Shown: piece by piece, positions 1 through 9,141 of the stretch
Layout of the letters: each line of letters opens with the position of its first letter
Position numbering within the stretch: position 1 is the first letter of the stretch
From: Litsea cubeba
Taxonomy: Eukaryota > Streptophyta > Magnoliopsida > Laurales > Lauraceae
Length of the DNA: 64,000 nucleotides
Assembly (NCBI GenBank): GCA_012931725.1
Contig: CM022952.1
Coordinates: 59,349,772-59,413,771, forward strand
Direction: 5' to 3'
Made by a program: the position numbers and the translations under genes
The notes under the pieces: model-generated
Database searches by the model: none
Seen by the model: the letters and a program-made list of their open reading frames with translations, nothing else
Told to the model about the DNA's origin: nothing

Positions 1-915
1 TAATGGAAATCTTGAAAAGATTAGTTTTCTTCAAAAATGGTGTCAAACAAGAGAGGAAATGAAGGGGAAGAAGTTGTCGGAGTTCCCTCGTCGGATTGGT
101 GGCTTAGAGGCTCCATTTGAGCAAGAGAAATGGAAGAAAAGGAAAACGAACAGCCGCTGGTACTGTAGCTGGGAGTTGCAGTTGATGGAGAGTGGGAAAT
201 GAGGGAGAATGAGAAGCTTGTGCTTTTTATAATGGGTGGGTGTGGGGTCCACACTTAAGTAAAACTTGCAATGGAGATTAGAGGGCCTTCTAAACCTCAG
301 ATCAAGAAACTTAAAACATGAAAAGTGTCCGGCACAAAATTATCTTTCGAACAAGGGGAATATTGACATACTTTCCGGGCCACAGAAAAAGTCAATTGTT
401 TGGTCAAAGGGATCAAAATAATGGAAAATTTGAGATTTCAAGGGTTAAAACATTCATTTCTGGGCCTCGGATACGATCGACAAAGAAGAGAGAAATTTTT
501 TTCATAAAATCTAGTTTCCAAAGAGTATATAATTGGCAAGGTTCTAAGATCTCGAAATTTGGGGCCAGATTTAGTGTAAAAAGACTGATTTTGCCCCGAG
601 GGCTGGAAAAACTGATTTTCGGAATCTCAAATGGGTACGGAGTGAACACGAAAGTGTTAGGGAATGACGAGATTAGTCAAATGGAGCTAAAATGGAAATT
701 TTTAGAAATCAAAGAGAATTTCTCCACAATGACCACACAAAATAAATAGGACCCTACGGTCACTGTCTAGGTTCACTGGCTCTCAAAACTTCCCAAAATC
801 AAAGAAAATATAATCAAACTCAGAAATTCGATCAAACAACCGGTAAACCCACTGAGAAAACAATTCCATGATTAAAAGCACGCTAAACCAGGAAATCTAG
901 GGTCGGGTTCTCACA
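1..915 (-). mobile_element. Tekay-type LTR, family C (partial, runs off left edge)
   Basis: Read on the minus strand, this block begins at 915 with TGTGAGAACCCGACCC, a TG start closely related to the Tekay LTR start TGTAAGACCCCGACCC that ends at 20,339. Positions from about 1 to 420 align with 63,580-64,000, which is the same LTR family at the other end of the window. The terminal CA of this copy lies outside the window. Just right of 915 is interrupted Tat integrase sequence, with no primer-binding site or polypurine tract, so 915 is an outer element boundary: either a solo LTR or the 5' LTR of a minus-strand element. I see no credible gene; the open frames here are LTR sequence. Confidence 0.8.
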
Positions 916-1530
916 GGTTGGTCCTCGAACGGTGGTTTGATAGTCCCACAAAGCTTCAGACATTTTGTCGCTCCAGTCTCTTTTGTGATTAGAGACCATT
1001 TTCTTGAGGATTTTACAGAGTGTCTTGTTGAAGGCTTCTGCTAATCCGTTTGCTGCCGGATTGTATGGAGTCGAAGGACAGCTTTGGATTTTGTATTTGT
1101 TACAGAACCTGTAGAATTGATGATCCCGGAATTGTGGTCCGTTATCATGGACGAATCTTTTAGGTATGCCGAAATGACAAACGATGTTGGTGCGCATGAA
1201 CTGAAGGACTGATGATGTCTTCATTTCGTTGAGCGTAAATGCTTCTGACCACTTGGAGAAATAATCCGTAGCGGCGAAGATGAAGCGATGACCTTTGCTT
1301 GAAGGGGGAGAAATATGACCTATGATGTCCATACCCCAGGCTTCGAAAGGCCATGAGATCGCTGTAGGATGTAGCCATTCTGGAGGCATGTGAACATAAT
1401 CTCCATGAACTTGGCATTGTGTCAGCTACCATGGTAAGCCAATAATAACCTAACCTTTTTATCTGATCATGGAGCTTAGGGCCAGCCTGATGGGCTCCAC
1501 AAAGACCAGCATGCACTTCTTTGAGTGTTT
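916..1530 (-). pseudogene. Tat/Ogre integrase, truncated by LTR insertion
   Basis: Two overlapping frames make up the domain. The upstream one (from 1,516) carries the zinc-finger region (HAGLCGAHQAGPKLHDQIKR, GYYW). The downstream one (from 1,389) carries the catalytic core: WGMDIIG, TDYFSKW.EA, HDNGPQF and NPAANGLAEAFNK, which include the D, D and E positions. The order implies a frameshift near 1,390. The frame reaches ALWDYQTTVRGPT and then, exactly at 915/916, runs into family-C LTR sequence, so the C-terminal part is missing because of the LTR insertion. Confidence 0.85.
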
Positions 1531-1840
1531 CTTCAGCCTCTTGTTATGACAAGTAGTTTAGAAGTACTCCGTTGAAGGATTTCCTGTAAAGGATTTTTGA
1601 AGGAATATCCAAATGAAAGTTTGGGGCTCGCCTTTGAACACTTACCTGTTCTTTTGGATCTTCAGGTAGGAATCCGAACATAGTGTAATCAATGATCGGA
1701 TCCCTCCAGTCGCCGATTGAAGGTCTAAGGATAGAGATCCGATTTCCAACCACTTGGTGGCACTCAGCAACTGTTTGGTGTGTGTTAAGAGGAGGGAGGA
1801 TCCTTCTCTCGCACATTGTGTTTTGTAAGTTTTCCCCTTC

Positions 1841-2152
1841 CTAGATTGCATTAGATGCGGCAAGTCTGGCCACGGCATCTGCACGGATGTTTTCACCTTT
1901 ACGGATGTGGGTGATGTGATAGATGTCAAACCTCTGCAGAAGCGATTGCGCCTTGTTGTAGTAAGGAAGCAGATCAGGCTTCTTGACTTTAAATTTTAGA
2001 TTCATCTGGTTTACGATCAGTTGAGAGTTTCCAAAGAATTCCAACGTGGTGATACTAGATTTGATGGCGAGTTCCAATCCTAGGATCAGAGCTTGGTATT
2101 CAGCTATATTGTTTGTGCATGGTTCCAGTATCGAGAAAGCATGCGGAATCAT
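1841..2152 (-). pseudogene. Second, archaeal-type RNase H of a Tat/Ogre element (broken)
   Basis: The 103-residue frame includes SILEPCTNNIAEYQALILGL, then FFGNSQLIVNQM, and ends with ENIRADAVARLA. This is the aRNH domain that Tat/Ogre elements carry in addition to the standard RNase H. The catalytic-type acidic residues sit in the AEYQAL and ADA boxes. The GNSQL box has Asn where GDSQL with Asp is expected, so one catalytic acid is probably lost. Neighbouring frames at 1,544-1,929 carry the linker to integrase, in two shifted frames. Confidence 0.8.
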
Positions 2153-2516
2153 GTATTTGTTGGGGCTAACAAACTGGATGCCAACTCCTGAGATCAGCTG
2201 TCATTTTTCATTTGTCCTGGTTGCACTGTCAAAGTACATGTCCCAGGAGGCATTTTGTGACGGGTTCGTCTGGGAGATCATCTCTGAGTGGAGAATCTTT
2301 AGGCAATGGATGCTCTGCGAGAAAGTCTACTAGGGATTGGCCTTTGATTGCTTTTTACGATACATACCTAATATCAAATTGTGACATAAGGATGGACCAT
2401 TTCACCAGTAGTGCATTAAGAGAACCTGCTTTTGTAACAAGGACCTGAAGGAGGTTGATAATCAAAACCAGGTAGACTGTGTTGGAAAGCAAGTAGTGAC
2501 GTAGCTTTTGTATGGC

Positions 2517-3653
2517 TTACATCACTGCAAGGCATTCCTTTTCGACTGGAGCGTAGCGATGCTCTGTACCTACCAGCATGCAGCTGAGGTAGTATAGAGC
2601 AGCTTCTTTTCTTTCATCATTTTCTAGCGCGAGTAGAGCGCCCAAAGAATGGTCGAAGGCTCTTGTGTACAAGATGAATGGTTTTCCAGAGGTAGGAGCA
2701 GCTAACAGTGGAGTTTTGGTCAGGAATGACTTGATATCTTGGAATGCAGCTTCACAGTTAGCATCCCAGACAAAGTTTACACCTTTTTTCATCAACTGAG
2801 AGAATGGACAGCACTTCCCTGAAAGATTGGAGATAAACCGCCTCATGTAGGCCAATCTCCCTTGAAGCCCTTTGAGTTCTCTCAAGGTTCTTGGAGAGGG
2901 CGTTTCTAGAATAGCCTTGACTTTGATGGGGTCAAGTTTTATTACCGCTTTTCGAATTAGGAATCTGAGGAACTTACTCGACGAGATGCTGAAGAAGCAC
3001 TTCAGAGGATTCATCCGCAGTTTGTGTTTGCGAAGCCAGAGGAAGACTTCTCGAAGGTCCTCGAGATGATCTTCTTTTCTTTTGCTTTTGATGGCGAGGT
3101 CATCAACATAACATTCAATCGTCTTGTGCTGCATATCTTGGAATATTTTCATCATAGCCCTCTGATATGTGGCACCATCATTTTTCAGACCAAATGGCAT
3201 GAAAGTGTAGCAATACACGCCAAATGGAGTCTGAAATGAAGTGTGTTTTTCATCTTCCGGATGCATCTTTATCTGATTGTAGCCAGAGAAGCCATCCATG
3301 AATGTCATTCGCTCAAATTCGTAGGTATTGTCAATCATTACCTCCGGTATGGGGAGCGGGAATTCATCTTTAGGGCAAGCGTCATTCAGGTCTCTATAGT
3401 CAATATAGACCCTGATCTGCCTGTTTTTCTTTGTCACGGGGACAATGTTGGCCAACCATTCAGGATGCTGTTCCTCTCGGATGAAGCCAACGCTTTTGAG
3501 TTTTTGAACTTCTTGTTCGATTTTATCCATCACATTTGGACCGAATCTTCTTTGGCTTTGTTTGACAGGCTTGATGTCTTCTTGAAGACTGAGCTTGTGG
3601 ACTGCTACTTTGGGGTCTAAACCAGACATTTCAGCTAAGACCATGCAAAGCAA
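2517..3653 (-). pseudogene. Tat/Ogre reverse transcriptase and first RNase H (broken)
   Basis: This 378-residue frame contains the RT blocks in order: SGLDPKVAVHKL, the region around RVYIDYRDLNDACPKDEFPL, GYNQIKMHPEDEKHTSFQTP, MPFGLKNDGATYQRAM, and the catalytic box YVDD in CYVDDLAIKS. After the thumb region come the KKGV and W..C..AF motifs and the start of RNase H (SLGALLA, then ALYYLS). The frame stops inside RNase H after EKECLAVM. The order and wording match Tat/Ogre RT rather than Tekay. The stop at 2,517 and the upstream frameshift make it a pseudogene. From 2,153 to 2,516 the minus strand still encodes recognisable linker (KAIKGQSLVDFLAEHPLP) with further stops. Confidence 0.85.
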
Positions 3654-3916
3654 TCAATGAACTCACGAAGAAAAGCGATATACTCGGGTAACTCATCATC
3701 CTTTATATTCTTGCTTATGAATACAGGACGTGGGTTATCTGGTGTTTCCAAGTCTATCTTTTGAACATGATCTTCTATTGGAAGGTTCGAAGGTGGTTCC
3801 TCCACAATATTTTCGGAGGCTTCCAACTCAACGAAACCTTCTGGGTCTTCAATTGTATTTTCAGACCAAGGCTTTGTTCCTTTTCGTGGGTCTTCTTTGA
3901 TTGGTAATCTTCTCAA
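3635..3916 (-). pseudogene. Tat pol spacer upstream of reverse transcriptase (fragment)
   Basis: The 93-residue open stretch ends in EFIDCFAWS, the motif that in Tat/Ogre polyproteins directly precedes 'EMPGLDPKVAVHKL' at the start of the RT region. Here that next motif (as EMSGLDPKVAVHKL) is in another frame, starting inside 3,653, so a frameshift lies near 3,640. The body is acidic (many Glu and Asp) and contains no catalytic motif. It is the linker between protease and RT and is non-functional because of the frameshift. Confidence 0.7.
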
Positions 3917-4875
3917 GGCTTCACATGAGATGGTCCCAATCGCCTGTTGAAACCGAGTTGAAGTAGGGTACTTCTTTTAGAGACGAGGGTTCTTCTGGGT
4001 CAGAAGATCACAAGACTGTGCCATCAAACAAATCCTCTTCATCGTCAAAGAAATCGTACAAATTGGACGAGTTTCTTGAATCTTTGTCAGGTGACTCATT
4101 GAAGAGATATCCAGGGAGATCGATGTCTTCATGGATACGAGATGTTGAAGCTTGGTCGATAAGTCGACTTTTAAGCCTTTGTGTCAACTGGAGACCATGG
4201 AGCCCGGGATCGCCGGGTGGGCCCTAGAAGGCCCGTTTTTCATCGTTTTTTCGCGATTCGAAGCGTCCGACTCTTGGGATTTTCCAAAATTCATACTTTT
4301 GAGGTGCCAAATCCTTTGACATCCGTCAAAATCATGGGTCAATCATCAAAAGTATCAAAATCAACATTGATTGCCAACCGGTCGACCAAAAAAGTGTGCT
4401 TTCTACCCGACCGATTGAGAAATCGACAGGACAGATGGCACCTACCCGCTGTTGGCAACCAATACCTGAAATTACATGGTCATCCGATGTCGATCTACAT
4501 GAAGATCCATCGACGATCATCGCCAGAAGAATCTCAAAAGACGCGGCACGGCCCACGACTCTTCAACTGCTCGGCAACCACTTAATGCGATTAATTGACT
4601 AGCTTTATTACAGTCATTAATCCATTTCTTTGGACGGCCCAATCAGAAGCAAGCATCCGGGAGTTACAAGTCAAGAGATTCATGACATTTAAAACATGAA
4701 ACTCCTCCCATCATGGCGATTAAAGGCGATTAAATGCCCTCAATCTCCACCGGACAATCAGAAGCCAAGAAAAAGGAATTACAAAGTAAACGAATTAAAA
4801 CTTGTAACTCCTCCCATTATGTTGCTTTATGACAATTAAGGCTCATAAACCCTCCTAAATGGCTACCTAAAAGCC

Positions 4876-4883
4876 TATAAATA
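4876..4883 (+). promoter_or_regulatory. TATA box of Tat-like LTR copy 1
   Basis: TATAAATA in the context AGCCTATAAATAGGAGAGC. The same context recurs at 8,103-8,110 in LTR copy 2, at the matching place about 160 bp upstream of the conserved G/C-run hairpin. Conservation in both LTRs and a canonical plant TATA form support it as the element's promoter. Confidence 0.65.
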
Positions 4884-5044
4884 GGAGAGCATTCCAAGAA
4901 GAAAGGGATTAGAGATAGACTTCAGAAAATCGGGAAAAACAAGACAGATCCCAGATCAGAAAAAAGCACAGAAAATCCAGAGAAAGAAAGAGAGAAAACT
5001 CTGTGAAAATTCTGCACCGGCCACCACTACAAGGTGACAAAAGT

Positions 5045-5074
5045 CCCTTGGGGGTACCCCCCCCCCCCCCAAGG
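5045..5074 (+). other. G-run/C-run hairpin in Tat-like LTR copy 1
   Basis: CCCTTGGGGG, two bases, then a run of 14 C followed by AAGG. The arms can pair as CCTTGGGGG with CCCCCAAGG. The counterpart in copy 2 is at 8,233-8,274. Run lengths of homopolymers are unreliable in many assemblies. Confidence 0.6.
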
Positions 5075-5610
5075 TCCTTGCCTTCTCCTTCTGCCTCCAA
5101 TGGCTTAGACGTGGCTTTTCAGCCCGTCTACTTGGTTTTTTATTGGACATAGGACCTCCTTTTGGTCTTTGTCCTCTAAAAACCTGAGGTTACAGCCAAG
5201 CCAAGCGAATCAAGAGCATCCTCTGTTCTCATCTGCATGGATGATGGCGAAGTCCACATATGGCTTGCGACCGTCAATCTGAACGAGTCCCCCACAATCT
5301 CTTGAGAAGTTAGATCCTCCTTTTCTTGCTTTTCATTGTAGTCTGTATTTTTCCAAAAGAGACAAAAATCACAACTCTTGTCTTTCATTATTGATAAGAA
5401 TTGTAAATCGCCTATAAACGCCAAGAATCGGCTATAAACGCCAAAATCGGCTATAAATGCCAAAAAAGTCGCCTTTCACGGCAAACCAAGAAAAATGTCT
5501 CTTTTCTTAAATATATGTGCAATGGAAAACTTGAAAGAAGTTGATTTCCGTTTTACTTGCGAAGGTCAATCTCCGGATCACCACTTGTAATTCCAAGTAA
5601 AATAGAAAAT

Positions 5611-6397
5611 ATGGCACACCCACACAAAAAAATGTTGATGCACGCCTCTGCCCCCCGGTTACGAAAGGGTCGGACCCAAACGGACTCCCACGTCCGCCGA
5701 CCTCGGTAGAACCGAGCAATTGAAGCGCTGTCCATCATTACCAAGAGCATACAAAATGGTTCCATGCCTCTTTCTGAGTTGATTGGATCATGCAAAAAAT
5801 TCTTTTCAAGCCTCATGAGCTTCCAAAAATCAAACCATCCAACCTCATATACCAAATTGAGCCAAAATCTTGAAATTGACATTCCACGAAATCCAAACCA
5901 CTCCAATGGACCCAAATAAGTCCCAAAGAGTGACCAAAAAACCAAATCCCGGTCCCCTAACCTACCACATACAACTTGTTAGGTCACAAGACCAAAAAAC
6001 CAAATCCTGGTCCCCTAACTTGCCATATATAGCTTTTTAGGTCACAAGATCAAAACCAAAACCGACCCCCTAACTTGCCACATACAACTTGTTAGGTCAC
6101 AAGGTCAAAACCAAACCCGACCCCCTAACCTGTCACATACAGCTTGTTAGGTCACAAGGTAAAAAACAAAACCTCAAATCCATATCCCTCATGTCATTTT
6201 CAAAACTTTGCCTTGAGGTTGTACGTGATCCATTTCACTACCATAAAATTCCCCTGGAAGCTCAAAAGGCTACTTTACCAAAAGAAATACTACTCAAAGA
6301 CTCTTGGTCTAGTCACAAGCTTTCCTTCAAAAGTTATCTTCGAGGCACATCAACTACAAAAGTCAAGCAACTCGTCACTGTACCTCGAGGGGGCATT
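5611..6397 (+). mobile_element. Non-coding internal region of non-autonomous Tat-like element
   Basis: About 790 bp lies between LTR copy 1 and LTR copy 2, with no frame resembling gag or pol. The first 125 bp (to about 5,736) is a leader that recurs after LTR copy 2 (8,824-8,938). The middle holds a four-copy tandem repeat. The end is a purine-rich tract CGAGGGGGCA (6,386-6,395) abutting the next LTR start TGTTGACACC at 6,398, which is polypurine-tract behaviour. Lacking coding capacity, the element would need proteins from an autonomous Tat relative. Confidence 0.75.
5941..6165 (+). repeat. Tandem repeat, about 55 bp x 4
   Basis: Four consecutive diverged units start near 5,941, 5,998, 6,055 and 6,110. 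Each has the pattern ACCAAAYCC..CCCCTAACYT, then CACATACARCTTGTTAGG, then TCACAAG. It is non-coding and sits in the internal region of the non-autonomous Tat-like element, upstream of its polypurine tract. Confidence 0.85.
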
Positions 6398-8102
6398 TGT
6401 TGACACCAAAAATGTCACTTTGCCTCTTTAACCTCAAGAAAGCTACGTGAAGTTGCAGCCTACTAAAAACAGGCAATGCTACTTCCAAAAAATCAAATAT
6501 TATCAGAATCAAGCAAAAACTGTAAGATCCTTCAAGACAGCCAAGAGAGGAGTACAGATGAAGTTTCTGGCCATTTTAAAATTATTTGGCCTAACTTGAC
6601 TCCTCCAGCAGCTGCACAGGAGCTCCCGACGGCGACAGCGTCGAAGATATCAGATCTTCGATTAGAGCCTGTGGATGGTCTCAAAATACCTCCAAAAGGC
6701 TCCACGCCGAGTTTCAGGTCAAACCGACAACGTTTGTCCCTCCATCAACCCTCGAGCAATAAAATTAAGACTCTCGGCGGTGAGAACCATCGAAGTCATT
6801 ACTCATCAAATGGAGTAAATGAGTTTAAAATGTTTACAAGGGGCTACATGTCAAGTTTCAGGTCATTTCGATAACATTCGACCAGACTTTGACTCTCGGA
6901 AGCCAAATTAAGCCTCCCGGCGGCGAAACTCCCCAGGACCATGGTTTCCAAATCAGAGCTAATGGATCGTCTCAAAATGACTCCAATAGGCTCCCTCTCA
7001 AATTTCAGGTCAATCGGACATCAGTTGTCCGCACATCAAAGCGTGACATCTTCCTCGCAATAAAATCAAGTCTACCGGTGACAGGACCCCGCACAAGTTC
7101 AAAACTCAAACAAAAGCCTGTGGTTGCTCTTATCTATTGCTCAGCAGGCTTCACCTCAGATTTCAGGTCATTCCCACATCGTTTGTCCTAGTTTTGGCTT
7201 CCGACGGCAAATCGGCAGCTCTTCGCGACAAAGTCTTCGGCTTTCCGGGAAAATTGGAAACTTTGCACTCCAAATTGCAAGGATTCTCGACAAGTTTTCT
7301 ACAGGAAAATCAGGCCAATAAATGTACAAAAATTTTAGAAAAAATACGGAAGAAAAAAGAATCGAAAAAACCAGAAAAACGGCCGAAGATCGGCTACCAA
7401 AAGGGGGAAAATCCCTGGAAATCCGGGTTGCCGGATTTCTGCCGAAAGGATCTTTTTCGGTCCCTTTTTTACTTTCGAGACTTCTGGCCCCTGTGGTTTT
7501 CCAGAATTTTGACTGTCGAGGGACCAAATCCGTTGATCTTCAACAACATCACGGGTCCGTCTTCGAGAGCATCAAATCATCATTGATCGCCAACCGGTAA
7601 ACCAAGAAAGTGCACTTTTTGTCCGATCGATCGAGAAATTGACAAGACAAGTGGCACCGGCCTGCTGTTAGCAATCAATGTCTAAAGTTGCATGGTCATC
7701 CGATGTCGATCAACATGAAGATCCATCGACGATCATTACAGAAAGAATTCCAAAAGACACGGCACGGCCGGCGACTCTTCAACTGCCCAGGCGACCACTT
7801 AATGCAGTTAATTGACTAGCTTTATGATAAGTTATTGCAGTCATTAATTCATTATTCTGGATGGCCCAATCAGAAGCAAGCAAACGGGAGTTACAAATCA
7901 AATGTTTCATGGCATTTAAAACATGTAACTCCTCCCATCATGGAGATTAAAGGCGATAAAAGACCCTTAATTCTCCACCGACTAATTAAAAGCCAAGGAA
8001 AAGGAGTTCCAAAATAAAAGAATTAAAACTTGTAAATCTTCCCATTATGCGGCTTTAATTCATTAAAAGCCCATAAACTCTCCTAAATGGCTACCAAAGG
8101 CC

Positions 8103-8110
8103 TATAAATA
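8103..8110 (+). promoter_or_regulatory. TATA box of Tat-like LTR copy 2
   Basis: TATAAATA in the context GGCCTATAAATAGGAAAGC, at the position equivalent to 4,876-4,883 in copy 1. Confidence 0.65.
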
Positions 8111-8232
8111 GGAAAGCAATCAAAGAAGAACAGATCCCGAAATCCAGACAGAAAATCTATCAGAAAGTCTCACAGAAAAGAGAAAACTCTGCTGAAGTTC
8201 TGCATCGACCACTGCTATATGGTGACAAAAGT

Positions 8233-8274
8233 CCCTTGGGGGGGGGGGGGCACCCACCCCCCCCCCCCCCAAGG
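8233..8274 (+). other. G-run/C-run hairpin in Tat-like LTR copy 2
   Basis: CCCTT, then 13 G, then CACCCA, then 14 C, then AAGG: a near-perfect long G:C stem with a six-base loop. The homologous, shorter-armed structure is at 5,045-5,074. Confidence 0.65.
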
Positions 8275-8823
8275 TCCTTTGCCTTCTCCTTCTATCTACA
8301 TGGCTTAGATGTGGCTTTTTAGCCTGTCTACTTAGTTTTTTATTGGACATAGGACCTCCTCTTGGTCTTTGTCCTCTCAAAATCTGAGGTTAAGTCGAAC
8401 CAAGTGAATCAAGAGCATCGATCCTCTGTTCTCATTTGCATGGATGATGGCGAAGTCCATATACGACTTGCGACCGTCAATCTGAACGAGTCCCCCAGAA
8501 TCTCCTGAGAAGTTAGATCCTTTTTTTCTTTTTCTTGCTTTTCATTGTATGTTGTAATGTTTAAAGAGACAAAAAAATTCACAACTCTTGTCTTTCACTA
8601 TTGATAAGAATTGTGAATCGGTTATAAATGCCAAACATCGCCTTTCACGGGAAAAATCGCCTTTCATAGCAAAACAAATGAAATCGCCACTTACAGCATT
8701 TCAAAAAACATGTCTCTTTTCTTTATATATGCAATGAAAACTTGAAAGAGGTTGATTTCCTTTCTTACTTGTGAAGTTGGATCTCCGGACCACCACTTGC
8801 AATTCCAAGTAGAGTAGAAAATC

Positions 8824-8938
8824 CGGTACACCCATGCAAAAAAATATTGATGCTTGCTTTGCCCTCCGAGCGTGAAAGGGTTGGATCAAACGGACTCTCA
8901 CATGACCTCGGTAGCGCCGAGCAAGTGCTCGGTCCATC
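8824..8938 (+). mobile_element. Second copy of Tat-like internal leader, ending at gene-capture junction
   Basis: The sequence matches 5,611-5,736 (shared landmarks: AAAAAAATRTTGATGC, GAAAGGGT.GGA.C.AA, CGGACTC.CA, GACCTCGGTAG, ending GTCCATCA). After GTCCATCA the two copies diverge completely. Here the next bases encode the LWD1-like fragment on the minus strand. This places the gene fragment inside an internal region following an LTR, not in unrelated flanking DNA. Confidence 0.7.
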
Positions 8939-9141
8939 AAGCGTCGGGAACCGAATGTCGAGCATGACGACCTCGGCGCTATCCATGATGATTGTGGCCA
9001 TGTATCGGGGGTCATGCTTGTTCCACACGAGTTGGATGAGCAGCATGCCCGACTCAAGGCTCTCCTAGATGATGGTGGAGATAGAAGCGAAGACCCCAAC
9101 GCCACCCCAGGCGATGTCGTAGACCTCCTTATCATGGGCGA
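8939..9141 (-). pseudogene. LWD1-like: LWD1/TTG1-family WD40 protein, pseudogene fragment (3' part)
   Basis: The family is made of WD40-repeat proteins: LWD1/LWD2 act in circadian regulation, TTG1/AN11 in flavonoid and trichome control. Read from 9,141 downward this piece continues the frame of the 5' part after the Tekay element is removed. It shows HDKEVYDIAWGGVGVFAS, then a stop, then LIQLVWNKHDPRYMATIIMD, SAEVVMLDIRFPTL. The wording (GGVGVFAS, DPRYMATIIMD, DIRFPTL) looks closer to LWD1 than to TTG1. About 15 residues after VFAS that include the ADGSVR..DLRDKEHS block are missing, so there is an internal deletion plus a stop. Homology ends exactly at the leader junction near 8,939. Codons are GC-rich compared with the surrounding repeats. 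Confidence 0.8.
9137..9141. repeat. Target-site duplication of Tekay element (left)
   Basis: GGCGA directly abuts the LTR end at 9,142 and matches GGCGA at 20,340-20,344 on the other side. Five-base duplications are usual for Ty3 elements. Confidence 0.95.

Larger units (their letters stand above)
916..4190 (-). mobile_element. Tat/Ogre-lineage Ty3 retrotransposon, decayed pol internal region
   Basis: A minus-strand pol remnant reads, from high to low coordinate, spacer, reverse transcriptase, RNase H, second archaeal-type RNase H, integrase. A second RNase H between the first RNase H and integrase is characteristic of the Tat/Ogre lineage. The reading frame is broken repeatedly by frameshifts and stops. 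No matching LTR is seen on the minus strand: the left end is cut by the family-C LTR at 915 and the right end meets plus-strand LTR sequence near 4,190-4,225. From 3,917 to 4,190 the minus strand gives an acidic, serine-rich low-similarity stretch with stops, probably the gag-protease side of the spacer. Confidence 0.85.
4225..5610 (+). repeat. Partial LTR of non-autonomous Tat-like element (copy 1)
   Basis: This block aligns with roughly 7,450-8,823. Shared landmarks include the 'CATGGTCATCCGATGTCGAT' run near 4,476 and 7,690, the TATAAATA box, the G/C-run hairpin and the segment ending in 'CCAAGTA..ATAGAAAAT'. Relative to copy 2 it lacks about the first 1.05 kb of LTR, so it is 5'-truncated at the junction with the minus-strand Tat pol. 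The 3' limit near 5,610 is inferred from where the shared leader begins and could be off by about 20 bp. A short tandem repeat of about 20 bp (core ATCGGCTATAAACGCCAAA) lies at 5,403-5,464. Confidence 0.75.
6398..8823 (+). repeat. LTR of non-autonomous Tat-like element (copy 2, full length)
   Basis: The LTR starts with TGTTGACACC directly after a polypurine tract. The first kilobase (to about 7,450) holds degenerate repeated blocks built around 'TTTCAGGTCA..CG.CA.CGTTTGTCC' (near 6,712, 6,985 and 7,157). The rest aligns with copy 1, including the TATA box at 8,103 and the G/C hairpin at 8,233. The 3' end near 8,823 is placed by comparison with copy 1. No gene is present; open frames in this block are LTR sequence. 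Confidence 0.75.

Noticed and set aside
318..749. 143-codon plus-strand frame near the left edge
   Set aside because: It lies entirely within a family-C LTR, on the strand opposite to the element, with no family resemblance.
916..4190. Integrated pararetrovirus or other viral sequence
   Set aside because: Domain order with two RNase H domains followed by integrase and the motif wording fit a Tat/Ogre LTR retrotransposon; no movement or coat protein motifs are seen.
5553..5945. 130-codon minus-strand frame as a gene
   Set aside because: It spans the end of the Tat-like LTR and its non-coding internal leader; no family resemblance, and the corresponding frame is not kept after LTR copy 2.
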